A stretch of DNA of 47,119 nucleotides from Acetomicrobium sp. UBA5826 (lineage in GTDB: Bacteria; Synergistota; Synergistia; Synergistales; Acetomicrobiaceae). The DNA lies in contig NZ_DJHF01000006.1 in assembly GCF_002433005.1 (NCBI RefSeq), positions 1 to 47,119 of the forward strand, in the 5' to 3' direction. How positions within the stretch are numbered: position 1 is the stretch's first letter; each line of letters begins with the position of its first letter. Positions 40,421 through 47,119 of the stretch are shown in pieces. Made by a program: the position numbers and the translations under genes. The notes beneath the pieces are model-generated. The model was not told where the DNA came from, did not search any database, and saw nothing but the letters and a program-made list of their open reading frames with translations.

Positions 40421-41685
40421 TCTTTCACGCCCTCAAAGATAGCTTCCAAAACCTCTTCATCACTCTTTCTCTGCCGTTCCAAAGGAGCTTTTAATCGCAA
40501 GGGTACACTGTCCATTCTATAGGCAGTGCCTTCGCAGTCTACCCCATACATAGCAGTTGGAAAATAAACAGTAGCGATTTTCGCGGTCAAGCTCTCCACG
40601 GGATCTATCACTATGGATGGAATATTCTCGATATACCTTACTGCCTCAGCAGGAAAGTGTGCAACCGGATCTGATGCTATGACTAGCAAAGCGTCTGCCT
40701 CTCTGCCGGACAATAAATCAACAGCGGTAAACTCGCCGGGGCCGTACCTGGGATACCCCTTGGAAAAGTTGATGGCAAAAGGATACCCGCATAGCCAGGA
40801 CATAACCTGATCCGCTCCGGTCACGTTGCCATGACCTCGCATCGGCATAGCAGAAAATCTCGTATAATTATTCAACTCCCTGACCAGAGAAAAGACCTCG
40901 CGAACGTTTAAATCCCTACCTTTCGTCATGGTCAAACCCATTCCGAAAAAGATGACACCATAACGACATGACTTCATCGTATGAACAAATTGTTGTAATA
41001 GTTCTGTCGGAACCCCTCCAACCTCGGTTGCGCTTAAAACCTTCCCTTTTAAAAGAGCCTTTATCGCTAAAAGGACCTCGTAGTCATATCCTTGCCTTAT
41101 TTGTATAAATAGGTCTGCCGACTTGGCCGTCTCTGAACGACGGACATCAACGACTACGACTTTGCGGTCTTTCCTCCCTTCTGAGATGAAACGCCCCTTG
41201 GGCATGGCTGAATACCTGGCGAAGTGTCTGCTATGAGATACAAGAGGGTTGCAACCCCAAAATACAAGCAAATCTGCCCTATTTTTTATCTCCCCCAAGG
41301 TGCAGGTTGACTCTCCAACAGACTGCATGGCTAGACCCGTGGGCCCATGACATACAGAAGAAGTAGAATCTATTGAAGCACCGATAGTTTCTGCGAGCTG
41401 CACCGAGATGCGTTGCGCTTCGACCGATGTGGAAGATAAACCATATATTAATGGATACCTAGCAGAGGAGAGAATATTCGAGGCTTCTTTTATCGCCTCC
41501 GGAAAGGCAACCTCCTTACCGTTGACTCGGGGCGCACGGAAATGAGGATCGTAACCTTCGAACAAACCTCTTCCGTTGGCACATGCCTTCTCTACCTTGG
41601 TTATGTTGTTATTCTCAATAGTTAGGGTTATATCGTCACACAGGCAACCGCAAAAGGTACATACGACGTTCTTTTCGATCTTCAT
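40414..41685 (-). CDS. fwdB: Formylmethanofuran dehydrogenase subunit B, Mo/W catalytic subunit
   Basis: A 423-residue molybdopterin-oxidoreductase-family subunit. In archaea it reduces CO2 to formate, or oxidises formate, at a Mo or W bis-pterin centre next to a [4Fe-4S] cluster. All cluster cysteines are present: C9, C12 and C16 in CTFCGCLCDD, and C35 in ACANG. The VCHGPT motif carries C112, at the place of the metal-ligand cysteine of archaeal FwdB (Cys118 in Methanothermobacter). Pterin-contact segments such as FWGCNPLVSHSRH follow. Methylotroph FhcB has lost the metal centre, so this protein is of the redox-active type. It overlaps fwdD by 4 bases. Confidence 0.93.
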   Translation of the reverse strand: MKIEKNVVCTFCGCLCDDITLTIENNNITKVEKACANGRGLFEGYDPHFRAPRVNGKEVAFPEAIKEASNILSSARYPLIYGLSSTSVEAQRISVQLAETIGASIDSTSSVCHGPTGLAMQSVGESTCTLGEIKNRADLLVFWGCNPLVSHSRHFARYSAMPKGRFISEGRKDRKVVVVDVRRSETAKSADLFIQIRQGYDYEVLLAIKALLKGKVLSATEVGGVPTELLQQFVHTMKSCRYGVIFFGMGLTMTKGRDLNVREVFSLVRELNNYTRFSAMPMRGHGNVTGADQVMSWLCGYPFAINFSKGYPRYGPGEFTAVDLLSGREADALLVIASDPVAHFPAEAVRYIENIPSIVIDPVESLTAKIATVYFPTAMYGVDCEGTAYRMDSVPLRLKAPLERQRKSDEEVLEAIFEGVKEC

Positions 41686-42038
41686 CGCGCCTTGTCGACC
41701 TCCACCTTTAAGCCCTTAAAGGATGGCATACCTGTCCCCTCAGTCTCGGGTCCTACCAGAAGGTTAACCATTGGGCCCATGGGCATGAAAACCACGTCTT
41801 CAGGCAATCCCATGTCTGCGCACGTCTTTACCCGCACACTTCCATAAGGAGTCGTCAATAAAATCTCCTCTCCCTCACTTAAACCAAGTTTTTCCAGAAG
41901 CAGGGGCGATAAAAAGGCCTTTTCGACTGCTTTTTTATAGCCGTCATTATTTTTACCGCCATGCATGCCCTTGGCCTGCTCCAGCGTCCGTCCGGATATC
42001 AAAGTACAAACTTGCACGTCAATCTTTCCGCCTTTCAT
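41682..42038 (-). CDS. fwdD: Formylmethanofuran dehydrogenase subunit D (molybdopterin dinucleotide-binding)
   Basis: A 118-residue double-psi beta-barrel protein equivalent to the C-terminal pterin-binding domain of formate dehydrogenases. It has LISGRTLEQAKGMH (about 13-26), ILLTTPYGSVRVKT (about 59-72) and VFMPMGPMVNLLVGPETEGTGMP (split, about 83-105). Archaeal FwdD completes the Mo/W-pterin site of FwdB; methylotroph Fhc clusters lack it. It overlaps the preceding ATP-grasp gene by 20 bases and fwdB by 4, so B and D should be made together. Confidence 0.9.
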   Translation of the reverse strand: MKGGKIDVQVCTLISGRTLEQAKGMHGGKNNDGYKKAVEKAFLSPLLLEKLGLSEGEEILLTTPYGSVRVKTCADMGLPEDVVFMPMGPMVNLLVGPETEGTGMPSFKGLKVEVDKAR

Positions 42039-43158
42039 GATAATCGTCGCTTCTTAACTCTCGATATACCTCATTTGCTCTTTCATATAGATGGAAAAGA
42101 CAGCCTCCTTCGCTTATACCTTTACCAAATACGCTACATACAGGAGAACCCTTGGGAATGCTCTCGCCTGGAAATGGAATGTCGGCATGCACCCCGAGCC
42201 AACTGGATGTATCGGGGGTCACTGAATCTGCTTTGGCATAAACTATGCCTTTAGAGACGCATTCTGACGTATTGACCAAGGATACCTCTTCCAACTTGCC
42301 CTCGCAGGCCAATTTGTGGAGGGCAAGTAAGGGCATGTTGACATAGGGTTCAATCAGCTCCATAGAAGCCGTGTATCGAGGATTGATCTCCACTAAACAG
42401 GGTCTTTCGTCTCCACCTAATATAAAATCTATACCGAACAGGCCTTTTAGGCCAAAATGACCCACCATTTTCTCTCCCCATTGTGATATCACATCTGCCA
42501 GACCAGCAAAAGCAGGCGAAAGGGGAAACACGTTGCCGCACCACTTAAAGCCCGAACCCCCAAGCAATTCATCACCTATAAGCTGTCGTGTCATGCCTAA
42601 AAGTCGACAGTCCTTTCCGTTAGACAAGAAAGACGCTGAGGCTGGAAGACCTGACACGAACTCTTGAATGTAAAATCCTTCTCCTAGCTCCTCCCCCTCA
42701 TAAAAACGGATGCCAAAACCGCTTCCACCATACACCGGTTTCATCAACCATCTTTCATTAAGATCCATATTGCTCGTTTCATCGGGCAGCAAGGTCGTTG
42801 GGAAATTAATCCCCATTGTGCGACAGGCGTCGCGCAATGTTACAGGATTTCTAATGTCGCGCAAAACTTCAGAATCGTTGCCTAACAATAATTTGTCTTT
42901 CGAAATAAAGTCTATAAGAGAGGGCTTGATATCTGCTCCCCCGGTATAAATAACGGCATCATATTCGATCAAGGAACAAACTTTAACGATCGATTCCTCG
43001 CTAAAAGGAAGACCAAAATCCCTTCCTACTGCCAAACTGGGAATTATGAGCCTTTGATCAAGATCTCCGAAGTAGTCGACAGCAACGATATTTAGGCCCG
43101 CCTTTAACGCAGACTGCGCTATAGCCCTTGTGCTCACCCCTACGAGTAAGACCCTCAA
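42019..43158 (-). CDS. ATP-grasp ligase of unknown substrate (COG2232-like) in the C1 operon
   Basis: A 379-residue ATP-grasp carboligase. It shows a short Rossmann-like N-terminus (MRVLLVGVSTRAIAQSA), the ERWLMKPVYGGSGFGIRFY nucleotide-binding loop (about 135-153), YIQEFVSGLPASASFL (about 162-177), and the metal-binding ERPCLVEINPRYTASMELIEPY region (split, about 252-273). It differs from the RimK-type ligase at 30187-31044, so two distinct side-chain ligations are likely, for example one for methanofuran and one for methanopterin. It lies flush with mtdB and overlaps fwdD. Substrate is inferred from context only. Confidence 0.75.
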   Translation of the reverse strand: MRVLLVGVSTRAIAQSALKAGLNIVAVDYFGDLDQRLIIPSLAVGRDFGLPFSEESIVKVCSLIEYDAVIYTGGADIKPSLIDFISKDKLLLGNDSEVLRDIRNPVTLRDACRTMGINFPTTLLPDETSNMDLNERWLMKPVYGGSGFGIRFYEGEELGEGFYIQEFVSGLPASASFLSNGKDCRLLGMTRQLIGDELLGGSGFKWCGNVFPLSPAFAGLADVISQWGEKMVGHFGLKGLFGIDFILGGDERPCLVEINPRYTASMELIEPYVNMPLLALHKLACEGKLEEVSLVNTSECVSKGIVYAKADSVTPDTSSWLGVHADIPFPGESIPKGSPVCSVFGKGISEGGCLFHLYERANEVYRELRSDDYHERRKD

Positions 43159-44016
43159 TTAGGAAAGCTCCTTGGCCATCTCTAATATCGATTTTGCGTC
43201 ATAAACGATGTCGTTTTTTTCGAAAAGTTTTGCGACGCATGCCCTGTGCACTCTCATCTTAAGTCCGCCGATTCCCATGGAACCAAACAATACCTTCCCC
43301 TCTATCACTTCTCCGTTGAAAGAAGATTTCATCCCCTCCACGCCAAGGGGCGGCACAGCGTTGACGTCCCCAAGGACTCGCAAAGTAGGATGACCCTTCC
43401 ACAACTCCTCCCCGATTAAAGTAACTCCGGGCGCTCCGGTGCAAAGAGCGGCTACAGCACTATCCAGGGCTTCTTTCGTGCTTTCATCGTCGAAGGCGGC
43501 ACATGCGTTTACTTCCAAACCAAACATAGCCTTTATCTCTTCCGCAGACCTTTTTGCCTTTTCCAGCTTTCTGGATGTAACAAAGACCTTTGCCCCTTCC
43601 ATGGCAAACATCGCTGCTGCCCTTTGTCCTACGGGACCGGTACCCGCCAAAACAACTACCTTTTGCCCCTTTACGTCACATTCTTTGGTCATCTTTGCAA
43701 CTGCAGCAGCAGCTGTGGTATTACAACCACTGGGATCGAACATGACTGAATTCCTCACGTTACCGAAAAATGTACTTTTGACTATTTCAATTATTTCGGC
43801 AGCCTCAATCACCTTGGAACCGCCTATAAAGATGGTGCTGAATTTCAAATTGTCTCCTCCGCGGGTAAACATAACTCCATAAACTAAATCCCTGACGTTT
43901 TCTTTCGTTACATTTCCATATTGCAGGACGACATCAGCTCCGGCGTCATAAGCTGTTACGGCATCGAAAACGCTGGGCAAAGAATCGCAATCCAATTGAA
44001 GCAGGATTTTTTTCAA
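43159..44016 (-). CDS. mtdB: NAD(P)-dependent methylene-H4MPT dehydrogenase
   Basis: A 285-residue dehydrogenase converting methylene-H4MPT plus NAD(P)+ to methenyl-H4MPT. The N-terminal domain (about 1-115) is MtdA/MtdB-like, with DPSGCNTTAAAAV (94-106). A Rossmann domain follows with VVLAGTGPVGQRAA (121-134; GxGxxG at 125-130) and the strand-2 end SRKLEKAKR. Use of NAD or NADP cannot be read safely. It replaces the F420-dependent Mtd of methanogens, as in bacteria with this pathway. The start is TTG at 44016, 8 bases after GGGGG. A hairpin lies between it and the upstream gene. Confidence 0.9.
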   Translation of the reverse strand: MKKILLQLDCDSLPSVFDAVTAYDAGADVVLQYGNVTKENVRDLVYGVMFTRGGDNLKFSTIFIGGSKVIEAAEIIEIVKSTFFGNVRNSVMFDPSGCNTTAAAAVAKMTKECDVKGQKVVVLAGTGPVGQRAAAMFAMEGAKVFVTSRKLEKAKRSAEEIKAMFGLEVNACAAFDDESTKEALDSAVAALCTGAPGVTLIGEELWKGHPTLRVLGDVNAVPPLGVEGMKSSFNGEVIEGKVLFGSMGIGGLKMRVHRACVAKLFEKNDIVYDAKSILEMAKELS

Positions 44017-44041
44017 GACATTTACCCCCTTTGCATATTAA

Positions 44042-44069
44042 GGGGGGCCGGAATTTCTCCGAACCCCCC
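44042..44069 (-). terminator. Hairpin between the first operon gene and mtdB (possible attenuator)
   Basis: GGGGGG (44042-44047) pairs with CCCCCC (44064-44069), and GGA with TCC inside. The hairpin sits 18 bases after the stop of the first gene and 25 bases before mtdB. In the transcript it is followed only by UUAAUAU, so termination should be partial. It could set a high ratio of the first gene product over the rest of the operon or stabilise its 3' end. Confidence 0.5.
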
Positions 44070-44086
44070 ATTCTACAAGACCCTAA

Positions 44087-45622
44087 CTAAACAGCTCTAT
44101 ACCATTCGCAGTATCCGCAGGGGCCTGCCCCTTCACCTTTGACGTACGGGACGTTTCTCTTGATGAGCTTCGTCACGGCACATCCCTTGCAGGCTCTAAC
44201 AGGAGCACCGGGCATACCGGGATTCTTGGCCACGATGTTTGTCATCAAAGTGGCGGTAGTACATTCTGGTGTCAAGTAGCACGGAAAATCTGCCAGCGCC
44301 ATCAAAGCAGCAAACCTCTGAGTTATGGCACAGGCAGGATAGGTGTACCTTTGAGGATTGCTCACTATTTCGTGTTTGTCAATTGGCGAAAGGTCTACCT
44401 CGATTCCCTTAATTTTACCACCTGCTCCAAGGGGACTGATATCCAAAATTTCTTCCCCTCTCAATATTACGTCCATGAAATCCACGTTGTGAAGTTCGTC
44501 GGCCTCCCCTCTCTTCGGGTTCATGGCACAATAGTTATAGAACCGCTTTGTAAGAAGGTCAATCACCATAGGAACAGTGAAGCTGTCAAGCCATAGGATA
44601 TAAGCCACGGCGCATGCCGGGGCCCCAGTAGCGACTGCCAAAACGTCCCACTCGCTTTTGAAAGCCCCTTCTTTCAAACCCTTCTTAAGGGTGTTTTCGA
44701 AGACCTGCATTACAGCATCGTATATTCCAAAGACCATGTCGTTTTTAAACATATTGTACGCCGATTGTGAAATGTGATGTCCCACATCGCCGACGCAATA
44801 AGCCGGAACAGCCGTTATGTTGGCCGGATGCACGCCGGCCTTCAAGGCAGCCACAACATAGGGACGCATTCTTTCTTTATATTGTGCCATATACTTTCTC
44901 ACATCGAAGGAGCTGTGAGGACCGTGTCCGCCAAGGTTATGAGTCTCCATGAGCCTCGCCTGAGCTTCCACAGGTTCCTTATATATGAACTGGAACTGTT
45001 TTATCTCTGCATCTTCCGCCTCGGCAGCCGATTTCCCTGCCTCAATGGCAGCCCGAAAGGCAGCACCAAAGCCGTAGGATGTATTCATGCCCCAGGATTT
45101 GCAAGCAAGGATTGTCTTTTTGTCTTTGTCCGGAATATCTAATCCGAGTAAAATTTTATTCACAAGATTAGGCACAGAACCTACGGACATCGCAAAATCA
45201 ACAACACATGTAGGGCCGTACATGCCGCCATATCTGCGTGCTGCCTCGCGCCCAATCAACGCCCTGTTTTCACCGATAGCTTCGATGAACTTCTCCATCG
45301 ATTTCTTGAATTCCGGATCTTCCTCATACAGTATTTCGAGAATGGGCGGGGTCTGGAAATGCTCTACAAAGGGATCGTCCTCCGGCCGGATGTAGTCCGT
45401 CATGCCCTTTAAAATCTCGTAATGGGCATTGACCGACTGGACGTGAAGATCGATGACTTCCTTGCACTGACCCTCGCCTACGGACATCTTGTTGACCGCA
45501 TCGACATAGGGCTTGCAGTCATCCAGCCTAAACTGACCACCGCGTTTTTCTTTTATCACAAGAAAAACGGATTTTGTGGCATCAATTGCTTCATTAAGCA
45601 TCTTTTCAATTAAAGTAACCAT
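44087..45622 (-). CDS. DUF2193-like protein of unknown function, first gene of the C1 operon
   Basis: A 511-residue soluble protein without a signal peptide or membrane segment. From memory it resembles DUF2193 proteins of methanogens, but this was not searched. It has a helical N-terminus with KRGGQFRLDDCKPYVDAVNK, a middle with RRYGGMYGPTCVVDFAMS and HHISQSAYNM, and a Cys-rich end RACKGCAVTK...GPCGYCEWYRAV giving CxxC and CxxC, which could bind Zn or a cluster. GGAGGGGG precedes the ATG. It is the promoter-proximal gene of the operon, where methylotrophs often carry fae, so a role in C1 entry or cofactor handling is possible but unproven. Confidence 0.6.
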   Translation of the reverse strand: MVTLIEKMLNEAIDATKSVFLVIKEKRGGQFRLDDCKPYVDAVNKMSVGEGQCKEVIDLHVQSVNAHYEILKGMTDYIRPEDDPFVEHFQTPPILEILYEEDPEFKKSMEKFIEAIGENRALIGREAARRYGGMYGPTCVVDFAMSVGSVPNLVNKILLGLDIPDKDKKTILACKSWGMNTSYGFGAAFRAAIEAGKSAAEAEDAEIKQFQFIYKEPVEAQARLMETHNLGGHGPHSSFDVRKYMAQYKERMRPYVVAALKAGVHPANITAVPAYCVGDVGHHISQSAYNMFKNDMVFGIYDAVMQVFENTLKKGLKEGAFKSEWDVLAVATGAPACAVAYILWLDSFTVPMVIDLLTKRFYNYCAMNPKRGEADELHNVDFMDVILRGEEILDISPLGAGGKIKGIEVDLSPIDKHEIVSNPQRYTYPACAITQRFAALMALADFPCYLTPECTTATLMTNIVAKNPGMPGAPVRACKGCAVTKLIKRNVPYVKGEGAGPCGYCEWYRAV

Positions 45623-45742
45623 GAAACCCTTCCCCCTCCTCAGTTTTTAAGTTTTTCTCTAGCGGAATATAGAGCAAATTTTATATCCCCTTTCTCACCC
45701 CCTCTGTTTTGAATGAATTCATAGATACACTACCTCTTTTTA

Positions 45743-45771
45743 ATTCTCGCAAAGCATCCCTACTTTGTCAA
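45743..45771 (-). promoter_or_regulatory. Promoter of the 16-gene C1 operon
   Basis: On the minus strand a perfect TTGACA (45766-45771) and GAGAAT (45743-45748) are 17 bases apart. The predicted leader is about 115 bases. A perfect 10-base palindrome ATGAATTCAT at 45713-45722 lies just inside the transcript and could be an operator. No other good promoter was seen between here and the end of the operon except the AT-rich stretch before fwdC. Confidence 0.65.
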
Positions 45772-45816
45772 GAAGAGCTAATGAGATGCAATATCCATTT
45801 GTTATTCAGTGCTCTA

Positions 45817-47034
45817 TTACTTAGCGGTCTCTCGGGCAAAGATGTGAAAAACACAGGCTATACATATAACAAATGAAGCGTTCAAAAGTATCGGTGTCGA
45901 AAAACCTACCCTATCGGCAAGCCAACCCAACATAACCGGCCCAACCACGAAGCCAATATCGCTTATTGCCCTGTACAATCCCATACCTATCCCGTATTCC
46001 TCCCGCGACAGGGTATCTGCGACGTAAGCAGATATAACGGGCCCCGCTAAGCCTATGCCGATACCCATAACCATAGCACTAACGATTAACGACCAATAGC
46101 TTCTGCTGAAGGCCACCAATGCCAATCCTATGCCCAAAGCAACGCTCCCAGGCGTTATTAAAATTTTCCTAGGAAGTCTGGCGGATAGCCTGCTAGCGAC
46201 AAGCAGCGCCAAAAACTGAAAAATTGTTACCACAGTCAAAACTGTACCTATGAGCGAGGCCGAAAGGTCCAATCTATCTGCTCCAAGCAAGGGTATGAGT
46301 TGGTTTTGCGTGCCGGTACGGGTGAAAAATATACCGAAGGTCACAAGCGAACCAAGCAGGAATTCTTTCTTTTCAAATAACTTCAATATGCTTCCCATAA
46401 ACGTTGCTCCAGGCCTGGCATCTCCGCTTTCATCGATAGAAATGTCGTCGCAAATCTCCCTTACCGTCTTAGGGGACTTAGTTTCAGGTAGTTTAAAGTA
46501 AGCCCAGGCTGTAGCGAAAGCCGCCATGAATGCATAGACTATGAAGGGAGCTCGAATGCCCCATATATCAGCTATGTACCCCCCAAGAGTCGGACCAAGC
46601 CCTGCACCGATTAATATGGCGCCTTGATAAAAGCTCATCATGGGACCTCTGGTCCTAACGTTGCTGATATCGGCAAGCATGACCATCGCAGCTGTTGTAT
46701 ATAAACCGGAGCCCAGACCCTGCAAAAATCTGAAAAACAACAGTTGCGGATAGGTCTTGGCCAGGGCGCAAAAAAAGGACGCTCCCCCCAGTAAAGCTGG
46801 CCCGGCAATCAACATGGGCCGCCTTCCCAATACCTCGACCAATCTTCCGGCAGGAATATCCACCAAAATTCTTGCAACGCCAAATCCTGTAATCAAAAGT
46901 CCGACCATAGCGATATTTACTCCAAATGACCTCGCATAATGCGGTAATATAGGGCTAACTATTCCAATACCTATCATCATGATTATCGCTATTGTACACA
47001 ACACGATCAATACTTCTTTTCTCTTCCTCAACAT
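45817..47034 (-). CDS. Major facilitator superfamily transporter
   Basis: A 405-residue membrane protein with about 12 transmembrane segments in two halves and a cytoplasmic central loop (about 185-220). The MFS signature between helices 2 and 3 is visible as AGRLVEVLGRRPMLIAG (about 62-78), and a second copy in the other half is LGWLADRVG. It resembles drug/metabolite exporters of the TetA/Bcr type, but the substrate is unknown. ATG 47034 is chosen with GGAGGTG just upstream; the frame extends to 47076 without an RBS. It precedes the C1 operon promoter by about 45 bases and is probably a separate unit. Confidence 0.85.
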   Translation of the reverse strand: MLRKRKEVLIVLCTIAIIMMIGIGIVSPILPHYARSFGVNIAMVGLLITGFGVARILVDIPAGRLVEVLGRRPMLIAGPALLGGASFFCALAKTYPQLLFFRFLQGLGSGLYTTAAMVMLADISNVRTRGPMMSFYQGAILIGAGLGPTLGGYIADIWGIRAPFIVYAFMAAFATAWAYFKLPETKSPKTVREICDDISIDESGDARPGATFMGSILKLFEKKEFLLGSLVTFGIFFTRTGTQNQLIPLLGADRLDLSASLIGTVLTVVTIFQFLALLVASRLSARLPRKILITPGSVALGIGLALVAFSRSYWSLIVSAMVMGIGIGLAGPVISAYVADTLSREEYGIGMGLYRAISDIGFVVGPVMLGWLADRVGFSTPILLNASFVICIACVFHIFARETAK

Positions 47035-47119
47035 TACACCTCCATAAAATCTATCTATTCGCTTAAAAGCAATCACATAAATAAATACAAAAAATGTTTG
47101 ATCGCGTAAAATATTTGTA

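Noticed and set aside
1..47119. tRNA, rRNA, CRISPR arrays, insertion sequences or prophage genes
   Set aside because: None was recognised: no repeat-spacer pattern, no transposase or integrase motifs, and the gaps are too short and AT-rich for stable RNA genes.

Overview
The window reads as chromosome from an anaerobic, diderm bacterium, most likely a member of Synergistota (Acetomicrobium/Anaerobaculum-like). That placement is inferred from gene order and protein style and was not searched. Pointers are a heptose-phosphate kinase (LPS-type sugar, so an outer membrane), many amino-acid and peptide catabolism enzymes, an archaeal-type phosphoglycerate mutase, and the recA-thpR-cinA-pgpA-rimO-rodZ-rpe-PASTA-rsmB block. 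Genes are densely packed, with frequent 4-base overlaps.

Layout. 0.2-9.7 kb: a minus-strand housekeeping run from a DUF6391 membrane protein and rsmB down to recA. 9.8-12.4 kb: a YugP-type zinc peptidase, a DegT-type sugar aminotransferase and an FCD-type GntR regulator with a symmetric upstream site. 12.6-15.1 kb: a small membrane protein, a MocR-type regulator whose PLP lysine is replaced by Gln, and a HAD phosphatase. 15.1-20.2 kb: a four-gene unit with a PfkB heptose kinase, an acyl-CoA ligase, an M20D amidohydrolase and a degenerate CobB/CbiA-like protein. 20.2-26.3 kb: a five-gene unit of apgM, two tandem PPDK_N-domain paralogues, an RluA-family pseudouridine synthase and a small HesB-like selenoprotein. 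The selenoprotein has an in-frame UGA followed by a SECIS-like hairpin, and conventional ORF calling misses it. 26.4-29.2 kb: plus-strand aminotransferase and mnmE.

29.3-45.6 kb is the most distinctive region: a single 16-gene minus-strand operon for tetrahydromethanopterin (H4MPT)/methanofuran (MFR) C1 metabolism of the kind known from methanogens and aerobic methylotrophs. It holds C1-transfer enzymes (mtdB, mch, ftr and fwdA, B, C, D). It also holds genes for making the cofactors: a HPPK-GTP cyclohydrolase (MptA/FolE2) fusion, a DHPS-like protein, RFAP synthase, a dihydromethanopterin-reductase-like flavoprotein, two ATP-grasp ligases, a CitG-like protein and a DUF447 protein. The enzymes give a route methylene-H4MPT -> methenyl -> formyl-H4MPT -> formyl-MFR -> CO2 (or the reverse). 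No formaldehyde-activating enzyme (fae), methylene-H4MPT reductase or polyferredoxin subunit is present in the window. FwdB keeps its iron-sulfur and Mo/W-ligand cysteines and a separate FwdD is present, so this looks like a redox-active formyl-MFR dehydrogenase and not the non-redox Fhc hydrolase of methylotrophs. The first gene of the operon encodes a large protein of unknown function (DUF2193-like) behind a good TTGACA promoter. An MFS transporter lies upstream.

No rRNA, tRNA, insertion sequence or CRISPR array was seen. No gene-free stretch exceeds 300 bases once the selenoprotein is counted.
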